The position numbers were made by a program, and so were the translations under genes. Source: an uncultured Opitutales bacterium (GTDB taxonomy: Bacteria; Verrucomicrobiota; Verrucomicrobiia; Opitutales; Coraliomargaritaceae). Taken from it: 64,000 bases of DNA. The notes below the pieces were generated by a model. That model had not been told where the DNA came from, ran no database searches, and saw only the letters and a list, made by a program, of their open reading frames with translations. The DNA is taken from positions 1-64,000 of the forward strand of contig CALKBZ010000013.1 in assembly GCA_937775295.1 (NCBI GenBank), written 5' to 3'. Positions 1 to 8,300 of this stretch are shown piece by piece; the stretch's first letter is position 1; the number at the start of each line of letters is the position of its first letter.

Positions 1-262
1 GTATTGTCTCAGAATCGCTATTGTTGTCAAATGACAGTTCAGCCACTGCAGACCACTTGCTTTCCGCAGGAGTGAAACTGAATCCGAGCTCAAACTCAGC
101 AAGTCCACCTTCAAGATTATCTCCTCTATCGGTATCTTCGTAATAAGCGTCAATATAACCATAGGCGCTCAGATCATCAGTGAGTGGAATCTCTGCATTC
201 GCAACAGATCCGAAAAGTGCAGCACTCGTAAGTGATGCTAGCAGTTCTTTTTTCATCTTCAT
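1..262 (-). CDS. Porin-like outer-membrane protein, N-terminal part
   Basis: Only the first ~87 residues are in the window; the gene runs off the left edge. The product starts with a Lys-rich n-region and a hydrophobic core ending in SVANA, a clear Sec signal peptide, followed by alternating polar/aromatic segments (LSAYGYIDAYYED, GGLAEFELGFSFTP) typical of beta-barrel strands in porin-like proteins. In-frame ATG codons lie at 262 and 256, and I chose the first. There is no Shine-Dalgarno; the leader carries an AAAC tetranucleotide repeat. The substrate cannot be inferred. Confidence 0.6.
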   Translation of the reverse strand, partial: MKMKKELLASLTSAALFGSVANAEIPLTDDLSAYGYIDAYYEDTDRGDNLEGGLAEFELGFSFTPAESKWSAVAELSFDNNSDSETI

Positions 263-269
263 AATTTTA

Positions 270-285
270 TTTGTTTGTTTGTTTG
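270..285 (-). repeat. Four tandem TTTG tetranucleotides in porin leader
   Basis: Four perfect copies of TTTG (CAAA on the coding strand) lie 8 nt upstream of the porin-like start codon, where a ribosome site would be expected. A change in copy number would alter leader spacing but not the reading frame. Confidence 0.7.
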
Positions 286-769
286 TTTTCCGCTGCATGG
301 TTGCAGCGCATCACTATTAGCTTCCTGCATGCCAATTTTTCATTTGTGCGGCTCTTTTTTCAAAAAAAAGGACTCACTATAATTTATGATAAAAATAAAC
401 AGACTAATAAATTTGAGAGATTTAACGCACGCATTATCCATCAAATAACGTATTCATTTATCAATTACAATAAGCCTGGTGTGAGATAAAAAAACTCCGC
501 CCAACCCTTCATACATCACGATTGCAGCGCAGACGCCGACGCACCCCACCCATACTTATTAAAACAACAATACTTAGACAAAGCCCCGCCATCAGCTACA
601 ACTTCCAACGTCACTTAGGTAAGTGCACTTCGCGCCTGCACCCCCAAAGGCCACGCACGCCAAAGTTCGCAACAGACTTATATTTGACATCTAAATCGAG
701 AAAAATTCTTCTAAATTGACCACTATCGATAAAAAAGACCCACCCGATTAGTTCGCTAAGGCAGCCAAC
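286..769. other. Non-coding stretch, nothing recognised
   Basis: The first ~200 bp are AT-rich and probably hold the promoter of the leftward porin-like gene. The rest has only short open frames without a start context or recognisable protein character. No tRNA, hairpin terminator or mobile element was seen. Confidence 0.4.
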
Positions 770-1015
770 TCACCGCTTACTTTCGAGCTGCGAAGCCAAT
801 TCAAAACACCAAAAACGTAGCGCTAATAAAATAAATGGGCGACGCTGCGCACACTGAAGATACGCCACGAGCCTAAAGCGGGCGGCCGCAATGACTGCTC
901 CACTCTCAGCGGCTTGTGCGCCCTGCACATCGCGGGCACCGAAATGCGCAATATATTTAAGCAATGGCAAGTCGCCCAAGCCCCTCAATAACAACCAACA
1001 GAAAGTGTAGCGCAT
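770..1015 (-). pseudogene. Remnant containing a duplicated rsmG 3' end
   Basis: An 81-codon open frame. Its N-terminal part (KYIAHFGARDVQ) closely matches the C-terminal tail of RsmG in this window ([12 protein letters not shown]). At DNA level, 890-958 aligns with 1421-1490, in the same orientation. The rsmG stop codon TAA reads TCA in the copy, so the frame runs on into unrelated sequence. I read this as a decayed partial duplication, not a functional gene. Confidence 0.5.
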
Positions 1016-1102
1016 AAAATAAAATCGGCACCTTCGCGCCCTAACGCGTATGACTCACCAAAATACAAATTGTTCGACAGGTAGTTGCGGCAGCAAGGGG
1101 CT

Positions 1103-1276
1103 ATGCCTGGAGTCGCGCTGCTACTCGCCTATCTAGCCTATCTAGCCGGCTTCGGCCTCGCCGAATTAACTGGCAGCACACTGCTCGGCTTCCTAGTCGG
1201 CCTACCTTTATTCATCGTGCTAGTTTTAGGCCTGCCACGAAAGCGTGCCGCCGCGTGCGAACAGACAAACGACTAA
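1103..1276 (+). CDS. Small hypothetical membrane protein
   Basis: 57 residues from ATG 1103, preceded by AAGGGG only 2 nt upstream; a longer frame from TTG at 1085 is possible. The product has two hydrophobic segments (about residues 3-21 and 28-45, with a repeated LAYLAYLAG stretch) and a short basic tail. No family is recognised. It lies between the rsmG-tail remnant and rsmG on the opposite strand. It could be spurious. Confidence 0.3.
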   Translation: MPGVALLLAYLAYLAGFGLAELTGSTLLGFLVGLPLFIVLVLGLPRKRAAACEQTND

Positions 1277-1422
1277 GCAAATATTCAAGGTCTAGCACAT
1301 GAGAACTTACCGTGTACGCTTGTCGGACGCCTTCGCCAGAGTTGCTCACAAGCCGGGCCACACCCTGGCTCGCACTCAAGGGCATAGTAGCCAGCGCGCA
1401 CAGCACTTTCAAAGTTCCGCAA

Positions 1423-2088
1423 TTACTGCTCCACTCTCGGCGGCTTGCGCGCGCGTTGCACATCGCGGGCATCGAAATGTAGGATATATTTCTGCTCAAA
1501 ATAAGGATCCGTAAACGTCTCTTCTAAATTGATCACCTTGCGCGGGCGAATACCAAGCACTTCCAACTCGTCATCCATTTCGCCGCCCTTCCAGTACAGC
1601 ACACCATTCGGGATCGTGTTTTTTTCGCCGCGACGCACGTTGTTCTTAATCCACATGAAAAATTCGGGCAGGTTTTTCACTGCACGGCCGGTCACGAAAT
1701 CGAACTGCTTTTTAACCTCCTCCGCGCGAATCTGCTTAGCCTCAACATTTTTCAAACCAAGCTGGGCGATCAAATCCTGCACCACCGTGATCTTCTTCCC
1801 AATCGAATCGATCAAGGTGAAATGCGCCTGCGGATAGCAAATCGCCATGATAATACCAGGAAAGCCACCGCCCGTACCGACGTCCATGATTCGGGTGCCA
1901 TTCATTAACTTCAAATGATTGGTAATCGCGAGACAATGCGAGAGGTGGCGATCCTCCAAGTGCTCGATATCCTTACGTGAAATCAGGTTAATCTTCTCAT
2001 TCCACTCACGCAGCAGCACCGCCCAGCGCTCAAGCACAGGCCAGGACGCTTCAGGAATATTGGGAAATTGTTTTCTGAGATGATTCAT
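1423..2088 (-). CDS. rsmG: 16S rRNA (guanine-N7) methyltransferase RsmG (GidB)
   Basis: 221 residues, near the usual RsmG length. It methylates N7 of a guanine in the 530 loop of 16S rRNA using S-adenosylmethionine. The Rossmann SAM-binding motif [10 protein letters not shown] is at about residues 69-78, after the typical N-terminal helix region ([16 protein letters not shown]). ATG 2088 (MNHLRKQF) is preferred over an in-frame TTG three codons upstream. There is no Shine-Dalgarno. It is not next to mnmG or parAB as in many genomes. Its 3' end is duplicated at 890-958. Confidence 0.93.
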   Translation of the reverse strand: MNHLRKQFPNIPEASWPVLERWAVLLREWNEKINLISRKDIEHLEDRHLSHCLAITNHLKLMNGTRIMDVGTGGGFPGIIMAICYPQAHFTLIDSIGKKITVVQDLIAQLGLKNVEAKQIRAEEVKKQFDFVTGRAVKNLPEFFMWIKNNVRRGEKNTIPNGVLYWKGGEMDDELEVLGIRPRKVINLEETFTDPYFEQKYILHFDARDVQRARKPPRVEQ

Positions 2089-2193
2089 ATCGATCAAGCA
2101 CTAGATGCTTCGGCCCGGATGTCGAGCGATTGTGCGTATCTCTAATTTGCCAACCCAACTGGAATGGCGCAGGTCACCTCATCCACCAGCAAC

Positions 2194-2236
2194 AAAAAGC
2201 TTCATCAGTATAAAATTTAACTTAATAAAGCTTTTT
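2194..2236 (-). terminator. Hairpin terminator after the 2339-3034 gene
   Basis: AAAAAGCTT at 2194-2202 is the exact reverse complement of AAGCTTTTT at 2228-2236. Both strands have a T-run at the 3' side of the stem, so it could work in either direction. By position it ends the leftward transcript from 3034 and separates it from rsmG. Confidence 0.6.
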
Positions 2237-2338
2237 GACTTCACTGTGCCGAACCTCCGAAGAGACGCACACCAGACCAATTGATTCCTGAAGTCTCGGT
2301 AAAACACACTCAAACTTCGATTATATCAGGCACTCAAC

Positions 2339-3034
2339 TTAAACAGCGGCGCCATCACCTGACTCGTTTCGCGCTTTAATCCGGCGATCCGCGTCGAGGA
2401 TGATTGCCTCGCAGCCACTGAACTTGTGGTCGTCGAGGCAAAGGCGCTTCTGCTTGCCTTCGACCTCATAGATCGCGTAGGCAATGCCCTTTTTCTCCCA
2501 CAGCTTACGGTCGATCTTCACGATCGAGTCTAACTCCACGCGTTGCCCAGACGTGCCAATCACGACATCGCCCTCAGCCCGCACGCTCAACTTGTGGTTC
2601 CACAGCACCCACAACCCAAAAAACACCGAGCCAGTCATCATCACCCAGCCGATCATCCGCTGCTCACGGATCGACGCATCGGTGCGCTCCTTCGGCATGT
2701 CGCGCTTGTAGCCAGCCTCCTTCGCATGACGCTCCCACGCAATGCGCAGGTATTCATTCACCTTAGCACCGTGCGCCTTATGCTCCACGGCTTCAATCTT
2801 ACCAGACGCAACCATCGCTACCTCAATTTCGACAAATTCCGCATGCCGCTCTGCACCATTCGGCCAGACAACATAACCATCCCACAGGAACCAAGCCGAA
2901 ATCGTGAAAACCATAAAAAGCATAAATAGCATCCGGCGACGCCATTCCTTGGAAATTCGTGCATCAACATTCATGCATTCAAGATGCACAATTCCAGCGC
3001 TCACGCCAATAGCAATTTGAAGCCAACTTAACAT
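2339..3034 (-). CDS. Hypothetical membrane protein
   Basis: 231 residues from 3034, or 211 from an in-frame ATG at 2974 (MNVDARISKEW). The later start removes a hydrophobic N-terminal stretch and is quite plausible. Membrane segments are near residues 35-55 and 150-170, flanking a charged region of about 90 residues. The C-terminal ~70 residues look like a small beta-rich, PH-like domain, but I cannot assign a family. It stands alone, with a terminator downstream. Confidence 0.6.
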   Translation of the reverse strand: MLSWLQIAIGVSAGIVHLECMNVDARISKEWRRRMLFMLFMVFTISAWFLWDGYVVWPNGAERHAEFVEIEVAMVASGKIEAVEHKAHGAKVNEYLRIAWERHAKEAGYKRDMPKERTDASIREQRMIGWVMMTGSVFFGLWVLWNHKLSVRAEGDVVIGTSGQRVELDSIVKIDRKLWEKKGIAYAIYEVEGKQKRLCLDDHKFSGCEAIILDADRRIKARNESGDGAAV

Positions 3035-3195
3035 AAGGCCTTAGGCTGGTATTGTGTCTTCCATCAAGACCACTTTAAATATTTCTAGTGAGCACATGAA
3101 GGCCTGACCAAAGGCCACAAAAGGCGAAGACCAAGACGGCAGCCATCAGCAAGCCGATCGTAGAATATATTTACCAATAGAACGTAAAAAAGGTC

Positions 3196-3297
3196 ATGGC
3201 TTTGGCTGGCTCTGGCAGCTTCATGACAAGCGTAATGCGTGCATTGGAGCTCAACGAAGTGACCCTCATGACCCCGTACAATAATACACTTGATTGA
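3196..3297 (+). CDS. Possible 33-residue ORF overlapping vapC start
   Basis: ATG 3196 follows AAAAAAGG with 3 nt spacing and reads 33 codons to TGA at 3295-3297, overlapping the start of the PIN-domain frame. Its place suggests translational coupling, as for a VapB antitoxin, but the sequence resembles no antitoxin family I know. Low confidence. Confidence 0.2.
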   Translation: MALAGSGSFMTSVMRALELNEVTLMTPYNNTLD

Positions 3298-3655
3298 TAC
3301 CTCTATTTGGCTGGATTTTACCAATAAGAAGAGCGAAGTCGAATTAGCGCAGCACGTGCAGGAGTTAATGGCGAGAAAGCAAGCCGCATGGTGCCCGATG
3401 ATTCAACTGGAACTGCAACGGGCAGGCAAAGAATCTGCCTCCGCGCTTGCACTAATCGATCAAGTCCTGCCCTGCCCCGGAATCACCCCGGCAGTCTGGC
3501 AACTCGCCCAGCAGCTAGCGCAAGCATGCACTAGCAAAGGCAAGCCAGTCCCCAATACCGACATCCTCATCGACACCACCGCTCAACATCACGGCTGCCA
3601 GATCTTTTATAAAAACAAACATTTCGACTGGCTGGCCGAAATTAACAATGAGTGA
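3290..3655 (+). CDS. VapC-like PIN-domain ribonuclease toxin
   Basis: 121 residues of a PIN domain, the fold of VapC endoribonucleases of type II toxin-antitoxin systems. The acidic metal-binding residues are where expected: Asp in MIDTSIWLDF at the N-terminus, Glu in MIQLELQ near residue 41, and Asp in NTDILID near residue 90. The frame opens with TTG at 3290; the only upstream in-frame codons before a stop include no ATG. Family members usually start a few residues earlier, so the N-terminus is either truncated or initiates at TTG. No recognisable antitoxin gene precedes it. Confidence 0.75.
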   Translation: MIDTSIWLDFTNKKSEVELAQHVQELMARKQAAWCPMIQLELQRAGKESASALALIDQVLPCPGITPAVWQLAQQLAQACTSKGKPVPNTDILIDTTAQHHGCQIFYKNKHFDWLAEINNE

Positions 3656-3756
3656 ACACCGGAAGACTCAGATTGAAATTTAAGGATGCCTGGTCGCCGG
3701 TAACATCGAACATACTATCCACATTAGAATGAGACCCGCGTTTATATTTATAATTG

Positions 3757-3777
3757 GACGTTCGACGCTCGACGTTC
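3757..3777. repeat. Three tandem GACGYTC heptamers
   Basis: GACGTTC at 3757-3763 and 3771-3777 flank GACGCTC at 3764-3770. They lie between the convergent ends of vapC and the ABC permease gene. This is the same 7-nt period seen in several gene leaders of this window. Confidence 0.75.
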
Positions 3778-3798
3778 CCGCCAAACAAACTCCAGCCA

Positions 3799-6315
3799 CT
3801 AGCTCTCTCGCCGCAATATCGCTAACGGCGGATGATTCGCGATCCCTCGACTGCTCAACATTCCGGTCACGACCGCAAGTCCGGTGACAAACGCCACCGC
3901 CCCCACGACTTCTGCGACGGGAGGATAAAAATCGACCTTAAAGACCCAAATGCCTAGAGCAGAGCTAGCGGCAAGCGCAAGGCCCACTCCGATGACTGCA
4001 GAGACAAAGCCGACCAAGGCATACTCCAACGCAAGAATCGTCCGAATCTGCCGCCCGCTCGCACCAATCGTGCGCAACAGCACGCTCTCGCGGACACGTT
4101 GATTGCGGCTGGTGGTAACAGCGTTGGCGAGAATGATCACTCCGGTAATCGCGGTGAACAGCCCCATGAATCGGATGGCGAAATTGATCCGTCCAAAGAT
4201 GCTTTGCAGCGCGTCGATCACCACATTCAGATCGACTGCAGAGATATTGGGATACTCCTCAAAAAGTTCTGTCTGCAGAGCGGCCGTCGTCGCCACATCG
4301 GGCGAGCGCGCCACCGCGATCCACCACTGAGGCGCGGCTTCTAAGACACCGAGAGGGAAAGTGGCAAAAAAGTTCGGGCGAAGCTCCGTCCAATCAACCT
4401 TCCGCAGGCTGCTAACCTCGACTTCCATTGGGATGCCTTGTATGTCAAAAGTGAGTGTATCCCCAATTTGAATACCAAGGTTTTCGGCAATGTCTGCTTC
4501 CATCGAAATGGGCACCGGCTCCTTAAAGGCATCCCACTGCGCCACATACTCCCCCGCAACCAAGGTCTCAGCTGATCCCAACACGCCACGGTAACTACTG
4601 CGCCATTCGCGATTGAGTATCCATTCGTCGATCGTGTTATCAGGATCATTCTTGATCGCCGAAAGCGTGCGACCTCTGACCGCGCTGAGGCGCATGGTAA
4701 CAATCGGCGCGGCTTCCATGATTTCGACCCCGCTGGCATTCAAGATCGTCGCGAGACCGTCGTACTGGTCTTGCTGCACATCAAAGAAAAGAATGTTTGG
4801 TTCGTTGCTCTGCGCCGCGATATCTGTCTGCTGCAGCAAGCCAGTCTGGATCAAGATCAGCGTGAAGATCAAAAACGTCCCCACCCCAAGACTGACACTG
4901 AGAAAGACCGTGCGATTATTAGGACGGTGTAAATTCGCCGAGGCCTGCCGCAGGAGGAAGTTCGACGGCTTGAAAAAGCGCTTCAAAATGAACTTCATTA
5001 GCAAGGCGACCAGCCAAAGCACCAAAGTCACCACGCCCAAGCCCGCGGCAAAGACTAGGCCATGCCACCAGACCTCCGTGCGACTCATACAGAATGCGGC
5101 CAACGCCGCTGCGGCGCAGCCAGCGAGACCGATGACGAACGGATCACGGCGCTTCCTGCCACTTTCAAAGTCGGCACGTATCGCTTGCAACGGGCTGATG
5201 CGCCGAAGCGGTAGCAGCGGAAACAGCCCGAAGATAAAGGCGGTGATAAACCCGTAGGCCAAGCCCGTGAAAATACTCGGCAGGTGCACCAAGAAATCTA
5301 GCTCAAAGGGCAACAGCGGTGCGAGCAGGCTCGGCAGCACTGACTGACAGAGCACGCCCAAGGCCGCACCCGCCACCGCGCCGACCAGCGCAATGCCGGC
5401 GACCTGCACCAAGAACACCCCAAAAGCGATCTGGGCATCACTGCCGAGACAACGCAGGATCGCCACCGTATCGCGTTTCTTTTGCAAATAAGCATGCACC
5501 GCACCAGCGATGCCGACACCTCCGAGCAGCAGCGCGACAAACCCGACCAAGCTCAGAAAGCGAGTCAGGTTCTCCAGAGGTTGCCCGACTTTCTCGCGCT
5601 GCTCCTCGACCGTGTCGGTGGAGAGACGAGCGCTGGCAAAACGATCGGCGAACTCAGCGACGATTTGCCCAGCCGGTTGAGCCAGTTCACTAAAGTAAAC
5701 CCGGTGGAAGGCGATGCTACCTGTGCCAATCAAACCGGTTGCTTCAAGCTGCGAGAGCGGGATGTAGACGCGCGGCGCAAAAAGCCCAGCAAAGGCGGCC
5801 TCGCCCGGCACGCGTTGGAGGCTGGCGGTGATGGTAAAGTCGAGCTCCCCGAGTCGGACGCTATCGCCGACTTCCAAGCCGTATTGCACCAGTAACAGCG
5901 GATCCAGCACAATGACTGGCTCTTCTGCGAGCGCAGGGTTCTGCCCAGATGGCTCAGTCTCGAACTCCCCATAAAAGGGAAACCCACCGCCGAGGGCGCG
6001 GATTTGCACCAGCCGTGTCTGATCAGCCTTGGGGAAATAAGCCATCGAGGCGAACCGAGTCTCACGCGCTTGCGTGCCACCAATCGTGTGGATAATGAGC
6101 TCGGCTTGCTCATCAAAACTCGCTCGCGATGTAATCTCCAAATCAGCACCGAGAAGTGCCTTAGCTTGGGCATCCATCGCCTTGGTGAGATTGGCCGCAA
6201 AGGAATCGACCGCCACCATCGCGGCGACACCGAAGACAATTGAAAGCGCACACAGCAGCAAGCGATTGGGCTGATTCCGTGCATCACGCCAAGCTGTTTT
6301 AAGGATAAAACTCAT
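3799..6315 (-). CDS. ybbP: FtsX-family ABC transporter permease, YbbP-like
   Basis: 838 residues, the length of the large YbbP-type permeases. An N-terminal membrane anchor is followed by a periplasmic MacB_PCD-like domain (about 40-240), a first FtsX domain (about 255-385), further membrane helices (about 390-470), a second periplasmic domain and a final FtsX domain ending in HPPLAILRRES. It starts at ATG 6315, overlapping the ATPase gene stop by 4 nt, so the two are co-translated. With tesA adjacent this is the tesA-ybbA-ybbP neighbourhood known from Escherichia coli. Such systems act on envelope lipids or lipoproteins; the substrate is unknown. Confidence 0.85.
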   Translation of the reverse strand: MSFILKTAWRDARNQPNRLLLCALSIVFGVAAMVAVDSFAANLTKAMDAQAKALLGADLEITSRASFDEQAELIIHTIGGTQARETRFASMAYFPKADQTRLVQIRALGGGFPFYGEFETEPSGQNPALAEEPVIVLDPLLLVQYGLEVGDSVRLGELDFTITASLQRVPGEAAFAGLFAPRVYIPLSQLEATGLIGTGSIAFHRVYFSELAQPAGQIVAEFADRFASARLSTDTVEEQREKVGQPLENLTRFLSLVGFVALLLGGVGIAGAVHAYLQKKRDTVAILRCLGSDAQIAFGVFLVQVAGIALVGAVAGAALGVLCQSVLPSLLAPLLPFELDFLVHLPSIFTGLAYGFITAFIFGLFPLLPLRRISPLQAIRADFESGRKRRDPFVIGLAGCAAAALAAFCMSRTEVWWHGLVFAAGLGVVTLVLWLVALLMKFILKRFFKPSNFLLRQASANLHRPNNRTVFLSVSLGVGTFLIFTLILIQTGLLQQTDIAAQSNEPNILFFDVQQDQYDGLATILNASGVEIMEAAPIVTMRLSAVRGRTLSAIKNDPDNTIDEWILNREWRSSYRGVLGSAETLVAGEYVAQWDAFKEPVPISMEADIAENLGIQIGDTLTFDIQGIPMEVEVSSLRKVDWTELRPNFFATFPLGVLEAAPQWWIAVARSPDVATTAALQTELFEEYPNISAVDLNVVIDALQSIFGRINFAIRFMGLFTAITGVIILANAVTTSRNQRVRESVLLRTIGASGRQIRTILALEYALVGFVSAVIGVGLALAASSALGIWVFKVDFYPPVAEVVGAVAFVTGLAVVTGMLSSRGIANHPPLAILRRES

Positions 6316-7019
6316 ACCGTTGCCGACTGCGTCGATTCAACGATCCGACCGTCGCGGAGACTGAGGATGCGGTCACACTTGGCCGCTAGGCGGGAATCGT
6401 GCGTGACGAGCACCAGCGTGGTGCCGAGTTCGTGGTTCAGATTAAAGAGCAACTCCTCGATCGTGCCGCCGTTGTTACCGTCAAGGTTCCCAGTGGGTTC
6501 GTCAGCGAACAGAATTTTGGGCTCGTTGATAAAAGCCCGCGCGAGCGCAACGCGCTGCTGCTCGCCTCCCGATAGCTGAATCGGGTAGTGATCCATGCGA
6601 GCGGCAAGGCCGACCTTGGCTAGGAGACGCTTGGCCTTGGCTTCACCGTCGCGGCCACCGAGTAGATCGATCGGCACGGAGACATTCTCAAGTGCCGTGA
6701 GGGTGGGGATCAACTGGAAATTCTGAAAGACGAAGCCGATTTGCTTCCCCCGTAATCGAGCGCGGGCGTCTTCGTCCAGGTCTTCAAGCGCTTCGCCGAG
6801 CAGACGTATACTGCCCGTAGTGGGCAAGTCGAGCCCAGCACAAAGACCGAGTAGCGTGGTTTTACCACTCCCCGATGGCCCGACAATGGCCAGGCTCTCA
6901 CCCGCCGAGAGACTGAAGTGGATCTCGGTGAGCACCGTCAGCTCACTCTCGCCCGAAGGGTAGGTTTTAGATAGGCCACTGATTTCAATGGCAGGTAGAT
7001 TGCTAGCTGGTGTTTGCAT
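6312..7019 (-). CDS. ybbA: ABC transporter ATPase, YbbA/LolD type
   Basis: 235 residues with all nucleotide-binding motifs: Walker A GPSGSGKT (about 47-54), Q-loop QNFQ, signature LSGGEQQ (149-155), Walker B ILFADEPTGNLD (169-180) and the switch histidine in VTHD. The ENVSVPIDLL and GNLD context is typical of MacB/LolD/YbbA ATPases. It powers the permease encoded next in the operon. The start at ATG 7019 lies only 30 bp from the divergent tesA start. Confidence 0.92.
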   Translation of the reverse strand: MQTPASNLPAIEISGLSKTYPSGESELTVLTEIHFSLSAGESLAIVGPSGSGKTTLLGLCAGLDLPTTGSIRLLGEALEDLDEDARARLRGKQIGFVFQNFQLIPTLTALENVSVPIDLLGGRDGEAKAKRLLAKVGLAARMDHYPIQLSGGEQQRVALARAFINEPKILFADEPTGNLDGNNGGTIEELLFNLNHELGTTLVLVTHDSRLAAKCDRILSLRDGRIVESTQSATV

Positions 7020-7049
7020 TTAGTCGCGCTTCGCTTTTTATTTTTAGCG

Positions 7050-7706
7050 ATGCCTGTCAATAGTCCCCGCTTTCATTCTTTTTTCAAACACCTCGCGCAA
7101 TTCTGTTGCCTGCTAAGTGCGTGCTTCACCTTACCTACGGCAAATGCCGAGGAGCCCGCAACCCAAATACTCTTCTTCGGCGATAGTCTCTCTGCGGGCT
7201 ACGGCATCGCCCCCGAACTAGCCTACCCTGCCCTGATTCAAAAGAAAATTGATGCGGCAGGCATCGCCGCCGAAGTCACCGTCGGCGCAGTCAGCGGCGA
7301 TACCAGCGCAGGCGGCCTGCGCCGGATCGGCTGGATGCTGCGCAAACCAGTTGATATCTTCGTGCTCGCGCTTGGAGCCAACGACGGCCTGCGTGGCACC
7401 GACACTAAAGCAAGCGCGAAGAACCTCCAAGCCACCATCGATAAAGTGAAGGCACGCTACCCCGAAGTAACGATCGTGATCGCCGGCATGCGCCTGCCTC
7501 CCAGCCTCGGCAAAGACTACACCGATGCCTTTGCCGCAATCTACCCCGCTCTCGCAGAAGCGAACGACGCCACGCTCATCCCGTTCCTGCTTGAAGGGGT
7601 CGGCGGACGCATCGATCTGAACCTCGCCGACCGCATTCATCCAAACGCTCAGGGGCATGCTATTCTGAGCGAAACAGTCTGGCAAGTGCTACGACCAACT
7701 CTTTGA
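7050..7706 (+). CDS. tesA: Arylesterase/lysophospholipase, TesA-like SGNH hydrolase
   Basis: 218 residues. An N-terminal signal peptide ends near LPTANA, followed by the SGNH blocks: GDSLSAGYG (block I, catalytic Ser), GANDGLRG (block III) and DRIHPN (block V, catalytic Asp-His). TesA-type enzymes hydrolyse acyl-CoA, lysophospholipids and esters in the periplasm. ATG 7050 is preferred over a TTG at 7014 that would overlap the divergent ATPase gene. Confidence 0.9.
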   Translation: MPVNSPRFHSFFKHLAQFCCLLSACFTLPTANAEEPATQILFFGDSLSAGYGIAPELAYPALIQKKIDAAGIAAEVTVGAVSGDTSAGGLRRIGWMLRKPVDIFVLALGANDGLRGTDTKASAKNLQATIDKVKARYPEVTIVIAGMRLPPSLGKDYTDAFAAIYPALAEANDATLIPFLLEGVGGRIDLNLADRIHPNAQGHAILSETVWQVLRPTL

Positions 7707-7814
7707 GCAAAGATCAAACCCGCTGCACGGTTGCGCGACAATTATACACACTAAAGAAATCGGAAACCAATTTCGACGAAGGTCTGCGGTGCGACTGAGC
7801 TCTCCAGAGTCCGG

Positions 7815-8193
7815 AGATGGCGCTTTATCACCAAGCGATACTCGATCTACTGGGTAGATCTCAATCCAGTTGTAGGTTCGGAGATTTCGAAATTACACCC
7901 AGCCTGGTAGTCAGCGATGACCTCATGAATATGCACCTTCAAACCGCAGTCGTTTGCCCGCTGACAACGAGGCTGCATGGCGTTCACGTATCATCATCGA
8001 TTGTACTGGTAAGCCGACTGAGATTGGCGTGGATCATATACGGACGATTAGCAAATTACGACTGAAGCAAGCAATTGATCGGCTCAATCAAGCCGAAGCG
8101 GAGCAATTGCGGCAGCTGATCGGGAAAATGTATGGCGTGGCTTTGGAAAAGAGGAAAGCGAAGGGGAAATTTCCAACTGGGCCTGTCCCTTAA
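7815..8193 (+). pseudogene. Frameshifted MazF/PemK-family toxin gene
   Basis: Three consecutive frames together spell a MazF-type endoribonuclease. YWVDLNPVVGSE starts at 7848. LVVSDDLMNMHLQTAV and CPLTTRL follow in the frame of 7817. AWRSRIIID through GVDHIRTISKLRL and a C-terminal helix follow in the frame of 7954. This is the canonical order of MazF strands. Each change of frame needs one missing base, near 7900 and near 7970. An in-frame TAG follows the first segment. No intact MazE antitoxin was found upstream, so I regard this as a dead toxin gene. Confidence 0.8.
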
Positions 8194-8300
8194 AAAACCC
8201 TGCCCTTAGAAAACCAAAACATGGCCCCGACCAGATATAACATGCTAAGTATATACGCTAACAAATTGACGCAAGCGAAGGACTGCGTATTCCTCAACCA

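Noticed and set aside
4613-5257. 214-codon open frame on the plus strand
   Set aside because: Shadow of the ybbP permease gene.
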